From: Apostichopus japonicus
Lineage: Eukaryota; Echinodermata; Holothuroidea; Aspidochirotida; Stichopodidae
DNA length: 64,000 nt
Direction: 5' to 3'
NCBI RefSeq assembly: GCF_037975245.1
Contig: NC_092561.1
Location: forward strand, 1 to 64,000
Shown here: positions 32,745 through 45,425 of the stretch, piece after piece
Layout: each line of letters opens with the position of its first letter
How positions within the stretch are numbered: the stretch's first letter is position 1
The notes under the pieces: model-generated
The model's database searches: none
Seen by the model: only the letters and a program-made list of their open reading frames with translations
Told to the model about the DNA's origin: nothing
Program-made: the position numbers and the translations under genes

Positions 32745-32975
32745 CATGTGCCGATTTATTGAGACTTTCTGCGATGTTTGCAGTGACTTGGAATTCCCTG
32801 AACCAGCAGCAGACTGTCCACAGAAGCATCACATCAACTGTCTGTGAAGAAGAATTGACTGTGTAGGAATAAACAGTTTCAAATCTCTACTGGCTGTTGT
32901 ATGTATAGTAGATGTCGGACAAGATCGAGCTCGATCCTTCATGCATGGTATGAACTTTCAAAGGAGAATCCAAGA
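32745..32975 (+). other. Candidate non-coding or short exon
   Basis: Preceded by a good acceptor (tatgtttccttcag) and followed by a strong donor (GTAAGT at 32976). A 33-codon frame starts one base after the acceptor (MCRFIETFCDVC...) and stops at TGA, so it is not a through-coding exon. It could be a 5' UTR exon of the downstream MICAL gene or part of a non-coding RNA. Confidence 0.3.
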
Positions 32976-33654
32976 GTAAGTTTTGTTTGACTTGAAAATA
33001 TTCTTAGTAGGCCTGTATTCCTGGTAAAAACTGTTTTTTTTTCGTTGCGATGTGCTGTTTTCGAGATTGTACAATAGTCTTGCCAGGCTGTATCAAGAGT
33101 AAACTTGACGCTATTGGCAAATTAGCTCAGTGCTTTTCTTCACAATTTAATTTCAATTTTTCTACATCAAAGATTTGGAATATATAGCAAACCAAAACAT
33201 TTTGTTGTTATTGTTCATGCAATTATGATATCACAACTGTTTGTATAAATTTCACCGAAATGATACAAACTCCAACAAATTTCACAGTCGCCATGAATAA
33301 AAGAAATGAAATTGTTTTAAGTCACCAAATATTATTGTTCAATTTACCTTTGGAATAACATGAATTACTTTTCGATGCTTTTAATTATACATTATTCGGA
33401 GAGCATCATGAGTTTAATTGAACAACTCAATTAGTTATTTGATTTGTGATGGAATAAGAAAACCAATGACAGTTGGAACAATTGTGTCCTTTTGCATTCT
33501 CTTTAAAAATAAATATGGAATCCTAGGACTCCCATGACCATGTGTGGCTAACCCCCCCACAATTACCTCCACAGCAATAAGTTGTTCCACGAGCATGGTA
33601 CTGACATTGGAGGTAATTTCAGCGAATTGCACACCAGTTTTCATTGGTCTGACT

Positions 33655-34085
33655 CCTCTCCTCCACACCCACCCCTCCTCCACACCCACCCCTCCTCCAC
33701 ACCCACCCCTCCTCCACACCCACCCCTCCTCCACACCCACCACTCCTCCACACCCACCACTCCTCCACACCCACCCCTCCTCCACACCCACCCCTCCTCC
33801 ACACCCACCCCTCCTCCACACCCACCCCTCCTCCACACCCACCCCTCCTCCACACCCACCCCTCCTCCACACCCACCCCTCCTCCACACCCACCCCTCCT
33901 CCACACCCATCCCTCCTCCACACCCACCCCTCCTCCACACCCACCCCTCCTCCACACCCACCCCTCCTCCACACCCACCCCTCCTCCACACCCACCCCTC
34001 CTCCACACCCACCCCTCCTCCACACCCACCCCTCCTCCACACCCACCCCTCCTCCACACCCACCCCTCCTCCACACCCACCACTG
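33655..34085. repeat. 17-bp C-rich minisatellite, about 25 units
   Basis: Unit tcctccacacccacccc, nearly invariant, with only a few substitutions (cact for ccct near 33740 and 33757; catcc near 33909). Because 17 is not a multiple of three, all frames are open and give false His/Pro or Gly/Trp/Glu repeat proteins on both strands. Confidence 0.95.
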
Positions 34086-34810
34086 CCCCACCCAATGATA
34101 AACCTGTGTCTAGGTCCTTTATCCCTGGCAACAGGTAGGAATATAGCCACAAACTGCTTCTCATCCCACCTACACTCAATTACTGCATAAACTGCACCAA
34201 ACTGGGTTACAGAGATAATAGTTTATAGAGACAGTTTAAGACTTTTATCTAAAACCTGCTGTCCTTGTCAAAGGTTTACTCTTCAACTTTACAATAGTCT
34301 TTTCAAGTTAACCATTTGACTGTACCATTGATAATAAGGACTTCAGGTTGTTAGCTGTGCTGTTACATAATTCAAAGCCTGCAATCCTGAAAAAAACTCT
34401 TCCAAATGCAACTAGTGGTTCATATTCCCTCAGGATCATTCTTAAATTTCTTAGTTATAGTGTATTTATCCCTCAATCCTACGGCCCAGTGACATTGAGT
34501 CACTTTCGTGATGGATAATAGGAAGGAAAGTGAAACGCAATAGTAATAGTGCAGTTGAAAGTGCTTTACATAGGTCATAAAACACTGTTGCTATGGGGTT
34601 CTGCTGGACTGCAGCCTACACTTAGGTCATTGAGACTGTCATGAATCTGAGCTATTGTGATGAGCTATTTGTTTACATGGTAACAACAGGTTGCATGGCT
34701 GGTCTTTGGTTTAATTGTGATTTTTTTTTTCTTTGTTTAAGTTGTCATGGTTAATTTTCAGCAATAGATTTCAGCAATAGAATTCAGCAATATGATCAAA
34801 TGGATTCAAT
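34086..34810. other. Non-coding; no feature recognised
   Basis: No gene or repeat recognised apart from short T runs. Confidence 0.4.
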
Positions 34811-35779
34811 TCGGCATGTATGTTTGTAATATTCTAACTATTGGCTATTGTGTGGCTATAAAGTAAGTCGGCATGTATGTTTGTAATATTCTAACTATTG
34901 GCTATTGTGTGGCTATAAAGTAAGTCGGCATGTATGTTTGTAATATTCTAACTATTGGCTATTGTGTGGCTTTAAAGTAAGTCCGCATGTTTGTTTGTAA
35001 TATTCTAACTATTGGCTATTGTGTGGCTATAAAGTAAGTCGGCATGTATGTTTGTAATATTCTAACTATTGGCTATTGTGTGGCTATAAAGTAAGTCGGC
35101 ATGTATGTTTGTAATATTCTAACTATTGGCTATTGTGTGGCTATAAAGTAAGTCGGCATGTATGTTTGTAATATTCTAACTATTGGCTATTGTGTGGCTA
35201 TAAAGTAAGTCGGCATGTATGTTTGTAATATTCTAACTATTGGCTATTGTGTGGCTTTAAAGTAAGTCTGCATGTTTGTTTGTAATATTCTAACTATTGG
35301 CTATTGTGTGGCTATAAAGTAAGTCGGCATGTATGTTTGTAATATTCTAACTATTGGCTATTGTGTGGCTATAAAGTAAGTCCGCATGTATGTTTGTAAT
35401 ATTCTAACTATTGGCTATTGTGTGGCTATAAAGTAAGTCCGCATGTATGTTTGTAATATTCTAACTATTGGCTATTGTGTGGCTATAAAGTAAGTCCGCA
35501 TGTATGTTTGTAATATTCTAACTATTGGCTATTGTGTGGCTATAAAGTAAGTCCGCATGTATGTTTGTAATATTCTAACTATTGGCTATTGTGTGGCTAT
35601 AAAGTAAGTCCGCATGTATGTTTGTAATATTCTAACTATTGGCTATTGTGTGGCTATAAAGTAAGTCCGCATGTATGTTTGTAATATTCTAACTATTGGC
35701 TATTGTGTGGCTATACAGTAAGTCCGCATGTATGTTTGTAATATTCTAACTATTGGCTATTGTGTGGCTATAAAGTAAG
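34811..35779. repeat. 57-bp minisatellite, 17 units
   Basis: Units start at tcggcatgtatgtttg and end gtggctataaagtaag, with a period of exactly 57 bp from 34811. Variants gctttaaag plus catgtttg at about 34971 and 35256 lie 285 bp (5 units) apart, indicating block duplication. Late units carry tccg in place of tcgg. Each unit contains GTAAGT, a perfect splice-donor core. A strong pyrimidine tract and CAG acceptor (35797-35821) follow the last unit. Confidence 0.95.
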
Positions 35780-35980
35780 TGATAGATTATAATAAAGTTT
35801 TTTTTCTTTCTCTCTTTGCAGTTTTAACAGCATCATAGTCTTATCTCCAGACAGACAGATTATGTTAGACAGACAGATGTTCTATTGAATTCATTAATAT
35901 CCCACTGTTTGAGTGAATGAACACGGTGGTCATCACGTGAGTACAGTCTACAATCTGTTTGCCACCCGCAATGCACTGCA

Positions 35981-36232
35981 TTAAAGGTATGCTGTATGGG
36001 CCTCAAATATGCTAGATATTCAAATATGGTCACCTTTGGTCAAAATTCTTCAAACGATTTTTATTACAACCTTCGAGGAAATTTTCCTCACTAGGACAAT
36101 CAGTCATCTTGTATGTTCCTTAAAAATGTCAGAACAATTTGGAGAGTAAAGATCTCCAGGAAAGTACTTTTTGAATACTTCTAGCAATTATATAGCATGC
36201 TATAAGTTGGGGCCTATACTGACTACCTTTAA
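35981..36232 (+). mobile_element. TTAA-type MITE family 1, copy 1
   Basis: Starts ttaaaggtatgctgtatggg and ends tactgactacctttaa. It is about 250 bp, contains tatagcatgctata and is alignable end to end with 45167-45425 and, inverted, 56075-56330. Non-coding. Confidence 0.8.
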
Positions 36233-38656
36233 GTGGTTGCATTGACTCGGCAGAAGTAATATATATTAAAGTAGTCTTACCATCTTCATGCAGTTAATTA
36301 TGACCTATTTATTGAAACTTGATTATATAATATTCATGATAGATCTTAATCCTTAATCAACCCCACCTGTGTGATTGTGTGGGCTTTTTATTTGCTAATG
36401 ATATATGTATACACAACATAAAATATACACATATACCACTACAGTAGACTAGTATTGTAGGCTAGTTGGTGTAGGACGCTATGACAAATGTTGTGCCACA
36501 TCTATTGCCTAGTACAAGCCAGATCTGATTGGATGGTTACAGACTTTACACACGTAATCGATAACTTTAATGACTACCCAATCATAACAGAAGGGTTACT
36601 TCCAGAAGTGAAAGTGCAGTGATATCCAACAATCTCAACCATGTGATCACCATCGGTATATTTGGTAGAGGTTTTAACCGCGATGAATATATTCTCAAAA
36701 ACAGCTAAGAAAAACAAGAGCATCAACAATGGTGGAAGATCAGCTAAGCTTTGATTGGAGAAGTTTGTTTTGATTGTCAATATTTGTAAGCAGTTTATCC
36801 ATTTGTTCGTGGGAAAAATATGAGACTTAGGCAGGATGACGGTGTCATTTCCTTTCCTTTCATTTCCTTGTGTTATGCTCCTTTATGTTGAGCAGACATA
36901 GTTGTTAAAATGTTAGAAAGTTGTAAACATATGATTTGAAGGAAAAGACATGAAGATAAATATGTAATTTTCTTGATATATTTATCGAAATAAGCAATAA
37001 TCAAAGTTTGATATCAATTTGGATAGTATATAAGGGTTGCCAATGATAAACTTTTAGAGATATGGGTGTTACAAAAAGGCAGCACACACACAGCAATGGC
37101 AGGCGCGATCAATAACAAGTGTTTCCACATTTTAGACAAGAATTTCACCCAAATTGCGCCGCTACATATCCCAAAATCCGGTGACTATTTCCTTAAATGG
37201 ACTTATTTCAAGCATTGTTTAACAATAGCCCTAATTACTGTAGATTGTATACGAACCATCACTTGTTATTGTCCCCGAACAGTTTCCTGATATTGTCGTA
37301 TGCCAGGAATTTTCTTTCAAAGTGGAAACACTGTCATAAACTTATTCTAAGCAAGAGATCATTGTACTTATTACAAGGGATACCCTTTGCCCCATTGCAA
37401 AAAGAAATGAACCAACAGGCAACAGTATATATGCACTTTGTAGTTTTTGTTTGTGCAATAACAAAACGAAAACCTGAAAAAGTTTTCCTCTGTTAAATTG
37501 ACCAAGATTTCACGTTTAAGTTGTGTTAATCCAAAATTGCTCATGAAAGTTGCACACATAGAACAATGGATCGACTGCAGCTTGTTTACAATCGATGTAC
37601 TACAGACAAACATTAAAGAACAGAAATCGGAATGGGCTCCAACAATATAGTTCATTCTCACATGTCGTATTCCACGCGCAAACTGTGGAGAAAAAAATTC
37701 AAATTTATTAATCTGCTAGGTAGTCCTTTGACAGAGAATGACATAATACTACATAGCGAGCCTGAATAACAATGACGTAAATATTTGTTTCATCAAGTCT
37801 CCCATGGGTGGAATTATTAAAAATTTAATTGGAAAACTAACACGGAAGACATGTTTGCTACTCACACCAAAATCATGGTCATGAAAACTAAAGAGTTGAA
37901 AATCAGATTTCATGATCTTTGCATATTGTCTGTGGCCTACATGTCATCGTAACTGAAAACCCTACAGAAGGACTTGTTTTGGACCCTCACATGACGACAA
38001 AAACGTTCTTCCTGAAACAACTTTGGTTCACCACCATTCAAATGTTTCAGCAAATTTGGACAAAAACTCTAGGAGGAGAAGCATATATAACGTTTTCAGA
38101 AAATGAACTGAAAAGTGATTTAAAAACATCAAATTTATAAAATGTAATATCATGTATGAAACCTTAACATCTCAAAACATTTCAGCCAAATCGAATAAAA
38201 CATGTCGAAAAGGTTGGCAAAACCATGCGTTCGCTAATACCTCAGCTGCAAGCTTTCAGCTGAGCTAATCACAGGTTTAACTTTCTTTCACACCCTAGCT
38301 GAGGACTTGAGCAAGTCTGAATATGACAGCCACATGTCCAGTAATTGTTATGATTTTAAAAAAAGAAATCTTTATTCATTTTGTCAATGTTTATTGCATG
38401 TAAGGTTTGGGGTTGAACTATTACTTAAACGATTCACACGGTGAAAATATGGAATGAAAAATAGGGTGAAAGTTAAAAATGGACACTATGACATCACAGA
38501 GAAATAAAATTGCAGATTTGTTTGTTTTAATGTAGATTGACTCTCTGATCATCAGTCAAGAGAAAAGGAGGAAAAAGATGTTATAAGAAAAGAATATTGC
38601 CGTGATCGATATATAGTTAAATATGTAAAATATACAATTTTATAGGCTCATAGACT
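36233..38656. other. Non-coding; no gene recognised
   Basis: AT-rich. Several frames of 60-100 codons occur but lack domain-like patterns or matching splice sites. Confidence 0.4.
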
Positions 38657-38664
38657 CTACCTTG

Positions 38665-38982
38665 CAGGCGCGTAGCCAAGGGGGAGGGGGGGGCGAAGGG
38701 GGCAGCCGCCCCCCCTTGAGCAAATTTAAAAAATTTTTTTTTAATGTTTTTATGATTATCGCTAGTAATTTCAAAAGAGAAAATGCTAAGATACAAATTA
38801 CAAGGCCTGGGAAGTGCCATTTCCAGCGATCTGAGAGGCATTTTCAGCAAAAAATTTTCTTGTGCACTTCGCGCCAACCATAGTGGCGCTACGCATAGAT
38901 AGTTTGCAATGCCGCATCTATGGCTCTTGAAATTTGCCTACATTTTCGCCCCTCCCTTGGCAAATTCCTGGCTACGCACCTG
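38665..38982. mobile_element. hAT miniature element, 318 bp, exact 8-bp target duplication
   Basis: Left caggcgcgtagcca and right tggctacgcacctg are inverse with one mismatch. ctaccttg flanks both sides (38657-38664 and 38983-38990). It holds the family hairpin signature gcgccaaccatagtggcgc in inverse orientation to that in the elements at 41286 and 49255. Confidence 0.92.
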
Positions 38983-39309
38983 CTACCTTGTGTACCTTAA
39001 TTTGCAAGACAGAATGGAAGACATTGGAACACCTAGGCTTCCCTATTTCTCTTCCTTTGTAAGTAACTATTGGTTGCTTTAGCTGTGCCATTGAATGACT
39101 TTGCATCACCAAACCTTGACTATATCGATTTGGTTACCACAGAAGACATTTGAAATCCCATAGCTTTTCATTTTGCAACAGGCAAAATATATTCCATTTT
39201 CAATAGCAAGATGAAGAAAGACCATCAGATGCTATTTGTCAGTTTTTTTTTTCTATAATGATGTCTTTTTACTTGTTTGACAGAGCGAGAGAAACAATAT
39301 TCCACTAAT

Positions 39310-39890
39310 GACTGTACAGCACAGCACAGTACATTACAGTACATACAGTACATTACAGTACAGTACATTACATTACAGTACATTACAGTACATTACAGTA
39401 CAATACATTACAGTACAGTACATTACAGTACAGTACAATACATACATTACAGTACATTACATTACAGTACTGTACATTACAGTACATTAAAGTACAGTAC
39501 AATACATCAAGGTACAGTACATTACAGTACATTACAGTACATTACAGTACAATACATTACAGTACAGTACATTACAGTACAATACATACATTACAGTACA
39601 GTACATTACATTACAGTACATTACAGTACATTAAAGTACAGTAGTACAGTACAATACATACATTACAGTACATTACAGTACTGTACAGTACTGTACATTA
39701 CAGTACATTACAGTACAGAACAGTACTGTACAGAACAGTACTGTACAGTACAGAACAGTACTGTACATTACAGTACTGTACAGTACAGTACATTACAGTA
39801 CTGTACAGTACAGTACATTACAGTACTGTACAGTACGGTAGTTCACACTGTGCAGTACACACTGTGCAGTACATTGCAATACAGTATATC
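39310..39890. repeat. Complex microsatellite built from tacagtacat
   Basis: Irregular mix of acagtac, acattac and actgtac steps over 580 bp. It is rich in GTAC palindromes. The 207-codon frame across it is an artefact. Confidence 0.95.
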
Positions 39891-39910
39891 TACATTATAA
39901 TCACTGCAAA

Positions 39911-40020
39911 AAGTTTTATCAAAGATTACATAAAATATTTGGTAATTTACTTTACATAACATATCCTGATTTTAATTTGAGCAAACATGCAGCTGTGCTT
40001 CTAGTGACTCATTCATGAAG
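39911..40020. repeat. Diverged duplicate of 43495-43605
   Basis: Shares tttactttacataacatat.ctgattt, then agtttgagcaaacatgcagctgtgc-like phrases, with the segment near 43520. Part of an old segmental duplication around 40-44 kb. Confidence 0.55.
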
Positions 40021-40965
40021 TATATACAGGTATATATATTTATTTGGGTGGTTGACCTATTGTATTCTGTAAGGATGAATCATTTTCTACATATGGTAGT
40101 ATTGATTTGTAACAAATATTTGTCTTCCAGTTGGTCTCCCATTGCTAGGCCATTAAAATAAATACTAGTCCCAAATTCCTACTAACATTCTTACTAAAAA
40201 CTGCCCCCACCTATACCTGTACCTTATCTCTATTGTTTATGGTGGTTTATCATCAACTGTTTTTGGGGTATAACTGTCTATCTCTTTCAGTGCTTATGCT
40301 TGTCAGCAAGGTCAAATGTATTTTCAAGTCTGGAAGAAGAAATATATATATATATAAAAGTTAAAATTGCCATGATATATTAAAAGTAAACATTGTCTTG
40401 TTAAAATCCTTTGGCAGGTCTGTTTATCATCATTGTAGAGGTGATGATGAGCCACTTATATATCTCAACGGATGGATCCTTGGCATGTACTCCTGAGTAT
40501 AAATTGGCAGTTTATATTGACACTACCCCATATTGACAGACATGGTCATATGCCGCACAACACAGCATACTTCTAGACTGCATTGCCTGGGGAAAGTCCA
40601 CTAGTCTGTCAGTGCAGGGGATTTCCCAATGCCTATTGCTGCAATAGGTTACAATACACAGTTATTTATAGGACCACTTGCCAAGAATGGCTGTGTCTGT
40701 TTATGACCTGAGACTCGAGTGCTGAAATAAATATGGATATACTCTGGCAGTGTCTTTATTTAATATTCTAGATAGTATCAGTACCGTTTGGGCACACCTA
40801 TGAACAGCTGCACTTCTAGTTAGAAGGATATATCTGAGTAATGCCAAGTAAAAGTCTTAAGTATATTGTACCTGAGTTTCAAACATATTAGTTTACTATT
40901 ATTATGATTAGAGCAATGGATCAGACTTTTTCTTACTGTTTATAGCTTTGGGGAGATTTTTCACT
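40021..40965. other. Non-coding; no feature recognised
   Basis: No exon or repeat recognised; short (TA)n near 40343. Confidence 0.4.
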
Positions 40966-41094
40966 GTCTTTGCGTCGTTCGATATTGGGTGCGTTCAGTT
41001 GGTAGGAAATCATTTGCAGTATACCAGAGGGAATTGCCTCGGTTACGGTCAGCTGACAAAAGTATTGACGGCCTGACGAGGTCTTCACTTTGAG
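40966..41094 (+). other. Candidate first or 5' UTR exon
   Basis: A less AT-rich stretch ending in a strong donor (tttgag|GTAAGT at 41095). No coding frame stands out. It could be an upstream MICAL exon; the start is not defined by sequence. Confidence 0.25.
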
Positions 41095-41285
41095 GTAAGT
41101 AAAATTTTCTATTCATGCTGTGACACAAGTTTTTTGTTTGTTTTGCTGTTGATGTTGTTGTTGACATTCCCATATTGCTATTGGTTGTACGTATGAGCTT
41201 TGTGTTTTATTGTCCTGTTCATATAGCCTGGTATTTAATGTGAGCAGCATATTACATGAGAGTAAAGTGTTATTGTTCTTGTTAC

Positions 41286-42140
41286 CATAGGCGTACAGGA
41301 CCATTTCAGTTTGGGGGGCAGAAATTTTTGTGCCTGAAAATTCGCGTGACACTATCTAAGCGGAGCGCCACCATCGGTTGGCGCGTAGCGTACAAGAACA
41401 TTTTTGGCAAAAATTGCCTCTCAGATTGCCGGAAACGGCACATCTGAGGCCTCGCAAGTTGCATCTAAACATTCTTTATTTTATAATCTCACGTTTTAGA
41501 AATTTACACTTCCCCAAAAATTTGGTAAATTAGAAGAAGAAAACATGGTTACATCACTTTGAAGGGGAAAAATAGGACAGTATATTTTTTAAGCTCATAT
41601 TTAGTTACCGTATTTATTATTTTAACACAGTACTCAGCTACCTCCAGAAAAACATACATTGTTCAACGACACGTAGGCGGGATAATGTCGCTGTGTCGGG
41701 TGAGACTGCAATTTGTCTCACAAAACAGTATAAAATGTAACAAAGAATATGATAAACCTGTACTTCTAGGCTTGTAGGCACCCCCCCCCCACCATCCATT
41801 CCATCAAAAAGAAAATGTTTCTTATATATATACACTCATGTCAGAGATGTCCAGGTATACAGTTGACTAGTTAGAAAAAAAATTGATCGTGCAAAAAGCG
41901 TGGTAGCCCAGGTGAGCTGCGCTTACGGTGGTGTTACACGGAAATATTCGGGCATCATGATGCTAAATAAAGAAAATCAATGAATTGTCTGGCAAAAATT
42001 TGAAAAAGATTCGGGCAAGCTACTGCATATTTATATATATAAATCTTAGGCTGCCCGAATTTTTCAGGACTTTTGCCCGAATTTCTTGTCCTCTGGAAAT
42101 TTGGGGGGGGCAGTCTGCCCCCCCGCCTTGTACGCCTATG
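41286..42140. mobile_element. hAT element, 855 bp, exact 8-bp target duplication
   Basis: Left cataggcgtaca is the exact inverse of right tgtacgcctatg. cttgttac flanks both sides (41278-41285 and 42141-42148). The interior includes actatctaagcggagcgcca plus ggttggcgc (41351-41386), shared with 49255-49626. No transposase frame. Confidence 0.92.
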
Positions 42141-42148
42141 CTTGTTAC

Positions 42149-42735
42149 ATCATGTAGCCCCATCACTGGAAGCCTATACTCAGGCTGTTACATGTCTGCT
42201 ATATGGAACCTAACTTTTTAATCAGAAGTTGGATCTTCCTTTGTGGGCTTTAGCAGTTCTTTAATTGCCATTAGTCTAAATCATACAGAATGTAATTAAC
42301 ATTATTGTTCATTTTGTTTGTTAATTCTCTGTGTAATTAACATGGATAATCCAGATAAATAGTAAGTACTATGATGGGATCAGTCACAGATTTGAAGGCC
42401 TGCCACCACTTCGCCGCCTCCCCCCCCCCCCCCCGCCACCTCGAAGAATAAAACAGACAAAGAATAAAAGAAATTGTGGTAGATTCTATGAAAAAGTAAC
42501 AATTTATTAGACTTTTTCACATGTGATTGGGGAAAATGTTTTGTTCAGATAATGTGTACTGATTTTAGTCAAGAAATTTCAACAGGTGGTCAACAGTCAA
42601 ATCACATCTGACCCATGTTATCTCAGATAAGGGCTTACTAAGGGATTACTCAGTTCTGCCAGCCAGCACATAGCTAAATCTAGGTTACAATTAGCCTCTT
42701 AAGTGAGATTTTGGTTGTCTGTCTGGCCTGACCTT
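42149..42735. other. Non-coding; no feature recognised
   Basis: Contains a C run at 42421-42434. No gene. Confidence 0.4.
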
Positions 42736-43049
42736 TGCTTCAATGTATACCTATCATGCCTCTCCCTGGCCTTTGTAGAAAATTGATAGGAAAACCCCCT
42801 GGATTTATAAGCGTTTAGTGTAATGGTAAGCTCAGCATATTACATATCAGGTTGTTGGGTGTAATTTATACAAGAACTGCTCAGTTTAGAAGAGAAGTTT
42901 CTGTCTATAGTTGCATAAATGACTAAAGATTAAGTTGCCTTGAATAATTGTGTGGGAGCTATGGAGCTTGACCAGTTCAGGCTTTGAAATTCAGCTTCAT
43001 TACTGGTTTACTACCAATGGATTTTTTCAGTAGAAGAAAAGTCAATCCA
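42736..43049. repeat. Segmental duplicate, left copy
   Basis: Matches 43658-43985 through shared phrases such as tatcatgcctctc, gttgttgNgtgta and gaccagttcaggctttgaaattcagctt. The copies are about 920 bp apart; a MITE has since inserted beside the left copy. Confidence 0.75.
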
Positions 43050-43058
43050 TTGCCTTAA

Positions 43059-43413
43059 AGGGTGTGAAGACTCGCGCACAAGAATTGTCTCATGCCTGTA
43101 ATCTGACCTAGTTTTGAATGAGGTGTAACAGAAGTGTTAGACACCACCATCGATCCCAGAAAATACACAAACAGCTTGCTACCATCGGTAATTAGACACT
43201 AGTGTACAGTCAATACATACAGCTACAGTCAATACCCATAACACAGTGTACATAGCAGCGTGGACATCTCAGATCTAGATAAAAGATAACAAGGTATCAC
43301 GTTTCATTACTGTCTGTATTTTGTAGCGACAAGAAGAAAATGTCATTTGCAAGCAACCGAAAGTTAACTTTTTTAGAGCCCAACATGCAGTTTGGGGTGA
43401 GTCTTCCATGCCT
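43059..43413. mobile_element. TTAA-type MITE family 2, copy 1
   Basis: Bounded by TTAA (43055-43058 and 43414-43417). The inner ends agggtgtgaagactcgc and the inverse of gagtcttccatgcc are inverted repeats. Same orientation and nearly the same length as 56633-56997. Non-coding. TTAA duplications point to a piggyBac- or Kolobok-type mover. Confidence 0.88.
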
Positions 43414-43657
43414 TTAACCACTTGACCACAACACTCCCAAACATGTGTTAATTATATGTGGTCTGCCCTGTACATTATACACAGACAAAAAGGTTTTATC
43501 ATACATCTTAAATATTTTGTTGTTTACTTTACATAACATATTCTGATTTTCAGTTTGAACAGATGTACACCTGTGCAAGTTCTGCCTTTATTAATGAAGT
43601 CACTCAGTCACGCTACTGATTATGTTTACCCAAACAGTATCTGAATATTTTTTTCTC

Positions 43658-43985
43658 CTTTCGTTTCAATGTACCTATCATGCCTCTCTATGGCCTTTGT
43701 AAAAAATTGATTAATAGGTGTTTAATGTAATGGTAAACTGCATGTCGCATATCAGGTTGTTGAGTGTACTTCAAGTTATATGAGAACTGCTTTCAAACAC
43801 TGAGAAGTTAGTGTCTAGTTGCATACGACTAGAGCTTGATTAGCCAACAGATCCTGGTTATAAGTCAGCTTGTTTGGGAGCTAGGGAACTAGTTGACCAG
43901 TTCAGGCTTTGAAATTCAGCTTATATGTACTGGAAAGGCTTCATGCCAATGGAGTTTGCCAGTAGAAAAAGAAAGTCACTTTCAT
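43658..43985. repeat. Segmental duplicate, right copy
   Basis: Partner of 42736-43049; diverged by many small indels. Confidence 0.75.
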
Positions 43986-44517
43986 ATTCATATTTCGAAA
44001 CAGGGAAAGTGCAAGTAGGAATTTCTTATGCAATGGCAGTCTGTCAGGGGTATTTCTTTTTTAATCAGGTGGCTGAAATTTTGAAATTCTAGTCCTGTCT
44101 GAGTTGTGAAATATTAAACTGAAATCATAAGGAATGAAATGCATGGAATTGTTTTAATGTGCATATTTTAGGTGGAGAGAGAGGAGACTTAGGACTTGGG
44201 TATAACCCTCATACATTTTGCATAAATGAGTCTTCCTCTTCTTTCCACCAACCCTCCCCTTCCCTCCAAATACCTTCCTTACCCTACCCTACCTCTCCTG
44301 CACTCCTTTCTCCACCCCTCCGGTTCCCAGTTTCTAAAGTGTTGCACATGTACAGTATGCAGCAATTGAAACATCAAAGATACTCTACCCTTAACAGGAA
44401 AAATCTTTTAGGATGTTTTTCTACATTTAATGAAATAGCCAGAATAACAAAGACCAGTTTGACCATTAGTATGAGAAATGTGTTGATTTGGTGAATTGAA
44501 CACTTTTAGGATGTCTG
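43986..44517. other. Non-coding; no feature recognised
   Basis: A pyrimidine-rich stretch at 44230-44330; no supported exon. Confidence 0.4.
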
Positions 44518-44760
44518 TATGTATGTGTGTATGAATGTATGTATTTTAGATCCTCCTGCAAGCAGGAACTCACGAAAAAGCCTCATTGGCTTATCAAAGC
44601 CTCAAGCTGACCGAAGTCAGTCTCTTAGATTCATATTTAACGTCCATGATTATGATTTGTCAATTGTCGACAACTCTGTAACTGGACGACATACATTCAT
44701 CTTGGAGTGACTCAAACTCGAGACCTTATGATTGAAAGGCACCGGCGTTATAGCTAACAC
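44518..44760 (-). mobile_element. tRNA-derived SINE, copy 2
   Basis: Reverse-oriented copy of the SINE at 27571-27806, with the same body from box B to aggaggatcta and a tatg-type tail at 44518-44546. Box A has lost about 6 bases compared with copy 1, and box B has changed to gagtttgagtc, so this copy is probably silent. Confidence 0.88.
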
Positions 44761-45166
44761 TCCTCAAAATGATACAGGATGATACCAATGTATGACTTAA
44801 CATGTTTGCAGGTATATAGTGACAGTGCAATATCTGAATTTCGATGTAAACAAAGTAGTTATCTTTCCTGCGACCTCCACTTTCCCTTGAATTCAGTCGT
44901 CGGAACAAATACTTGGTCGTACGGGTTGACCATTTAGAAATTTGCAAAAACTGTTTACTCAACATGCAACTTATAAATGATAGCAATAAAATCAGCATTA
45001 TCATCATTATCACATATATACCCTACAGTAATTAAGTTAGTTCCCACTTACTATGCTATTTCATACATTAGTCAGTAATTGTGTTGTCATACGTTCTGTA
45101 ACCTTGTCGATTGCTGAATCACCGGCACCACTCATTATATTTCCTGCTGTTGTTTACATTGACTCC

Positions 45167-45425
45167 TAAAAGGTTTGCTGTATTGGCCCCAAAATATGCT
45201 AGATATTGAAATATGGTCACCTTTGGTAAAAATTCTTAAACTGTTTTTATTACAATCGTCAAAGAAATTTTCTATCACTAGGACGTTCAGTCTACTTTGT
45301 GTGTTCCTTAAAAATGTTTGAGAACAATTTGGAGAGAAAAGACCTCCAGGAAAGTACTTTTTGAAAACCTCTTGCAATTATAGCATGCTATAATTTGGGG
45401 CCAGCTGTACTGACTATACCTTTAA
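45167..45425 (+). mobile_element. TTAA-type MITE family 1, copy 2
   Basis: Aligns end to end with 35981-36232. The left terminus has decayed to ctaaaagg, while the right end retains acctttaa. It contains tatagcatgctata. Confidence 0.8.

Noticed and set aside
33435-34190. Several frames of 169-218 codons rich in His/Pro/Thr or Gly/Trp/Glu
   Set aside because: All frames on both strands are open because the 17-bp minisatellite lacks stop codons. No start context or flanking coding sequence.
34811-35779. Regular 57-bp repeat resembling a CRISPR array
   Set aside because: There are no variable spacers; whole units are repeated head to tail in a eukaryotic genome.
39277-39900. 207-codon frame rich in Tyr, Thr and His
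   Set aside because: Translation of the tacagtac microsatellite.
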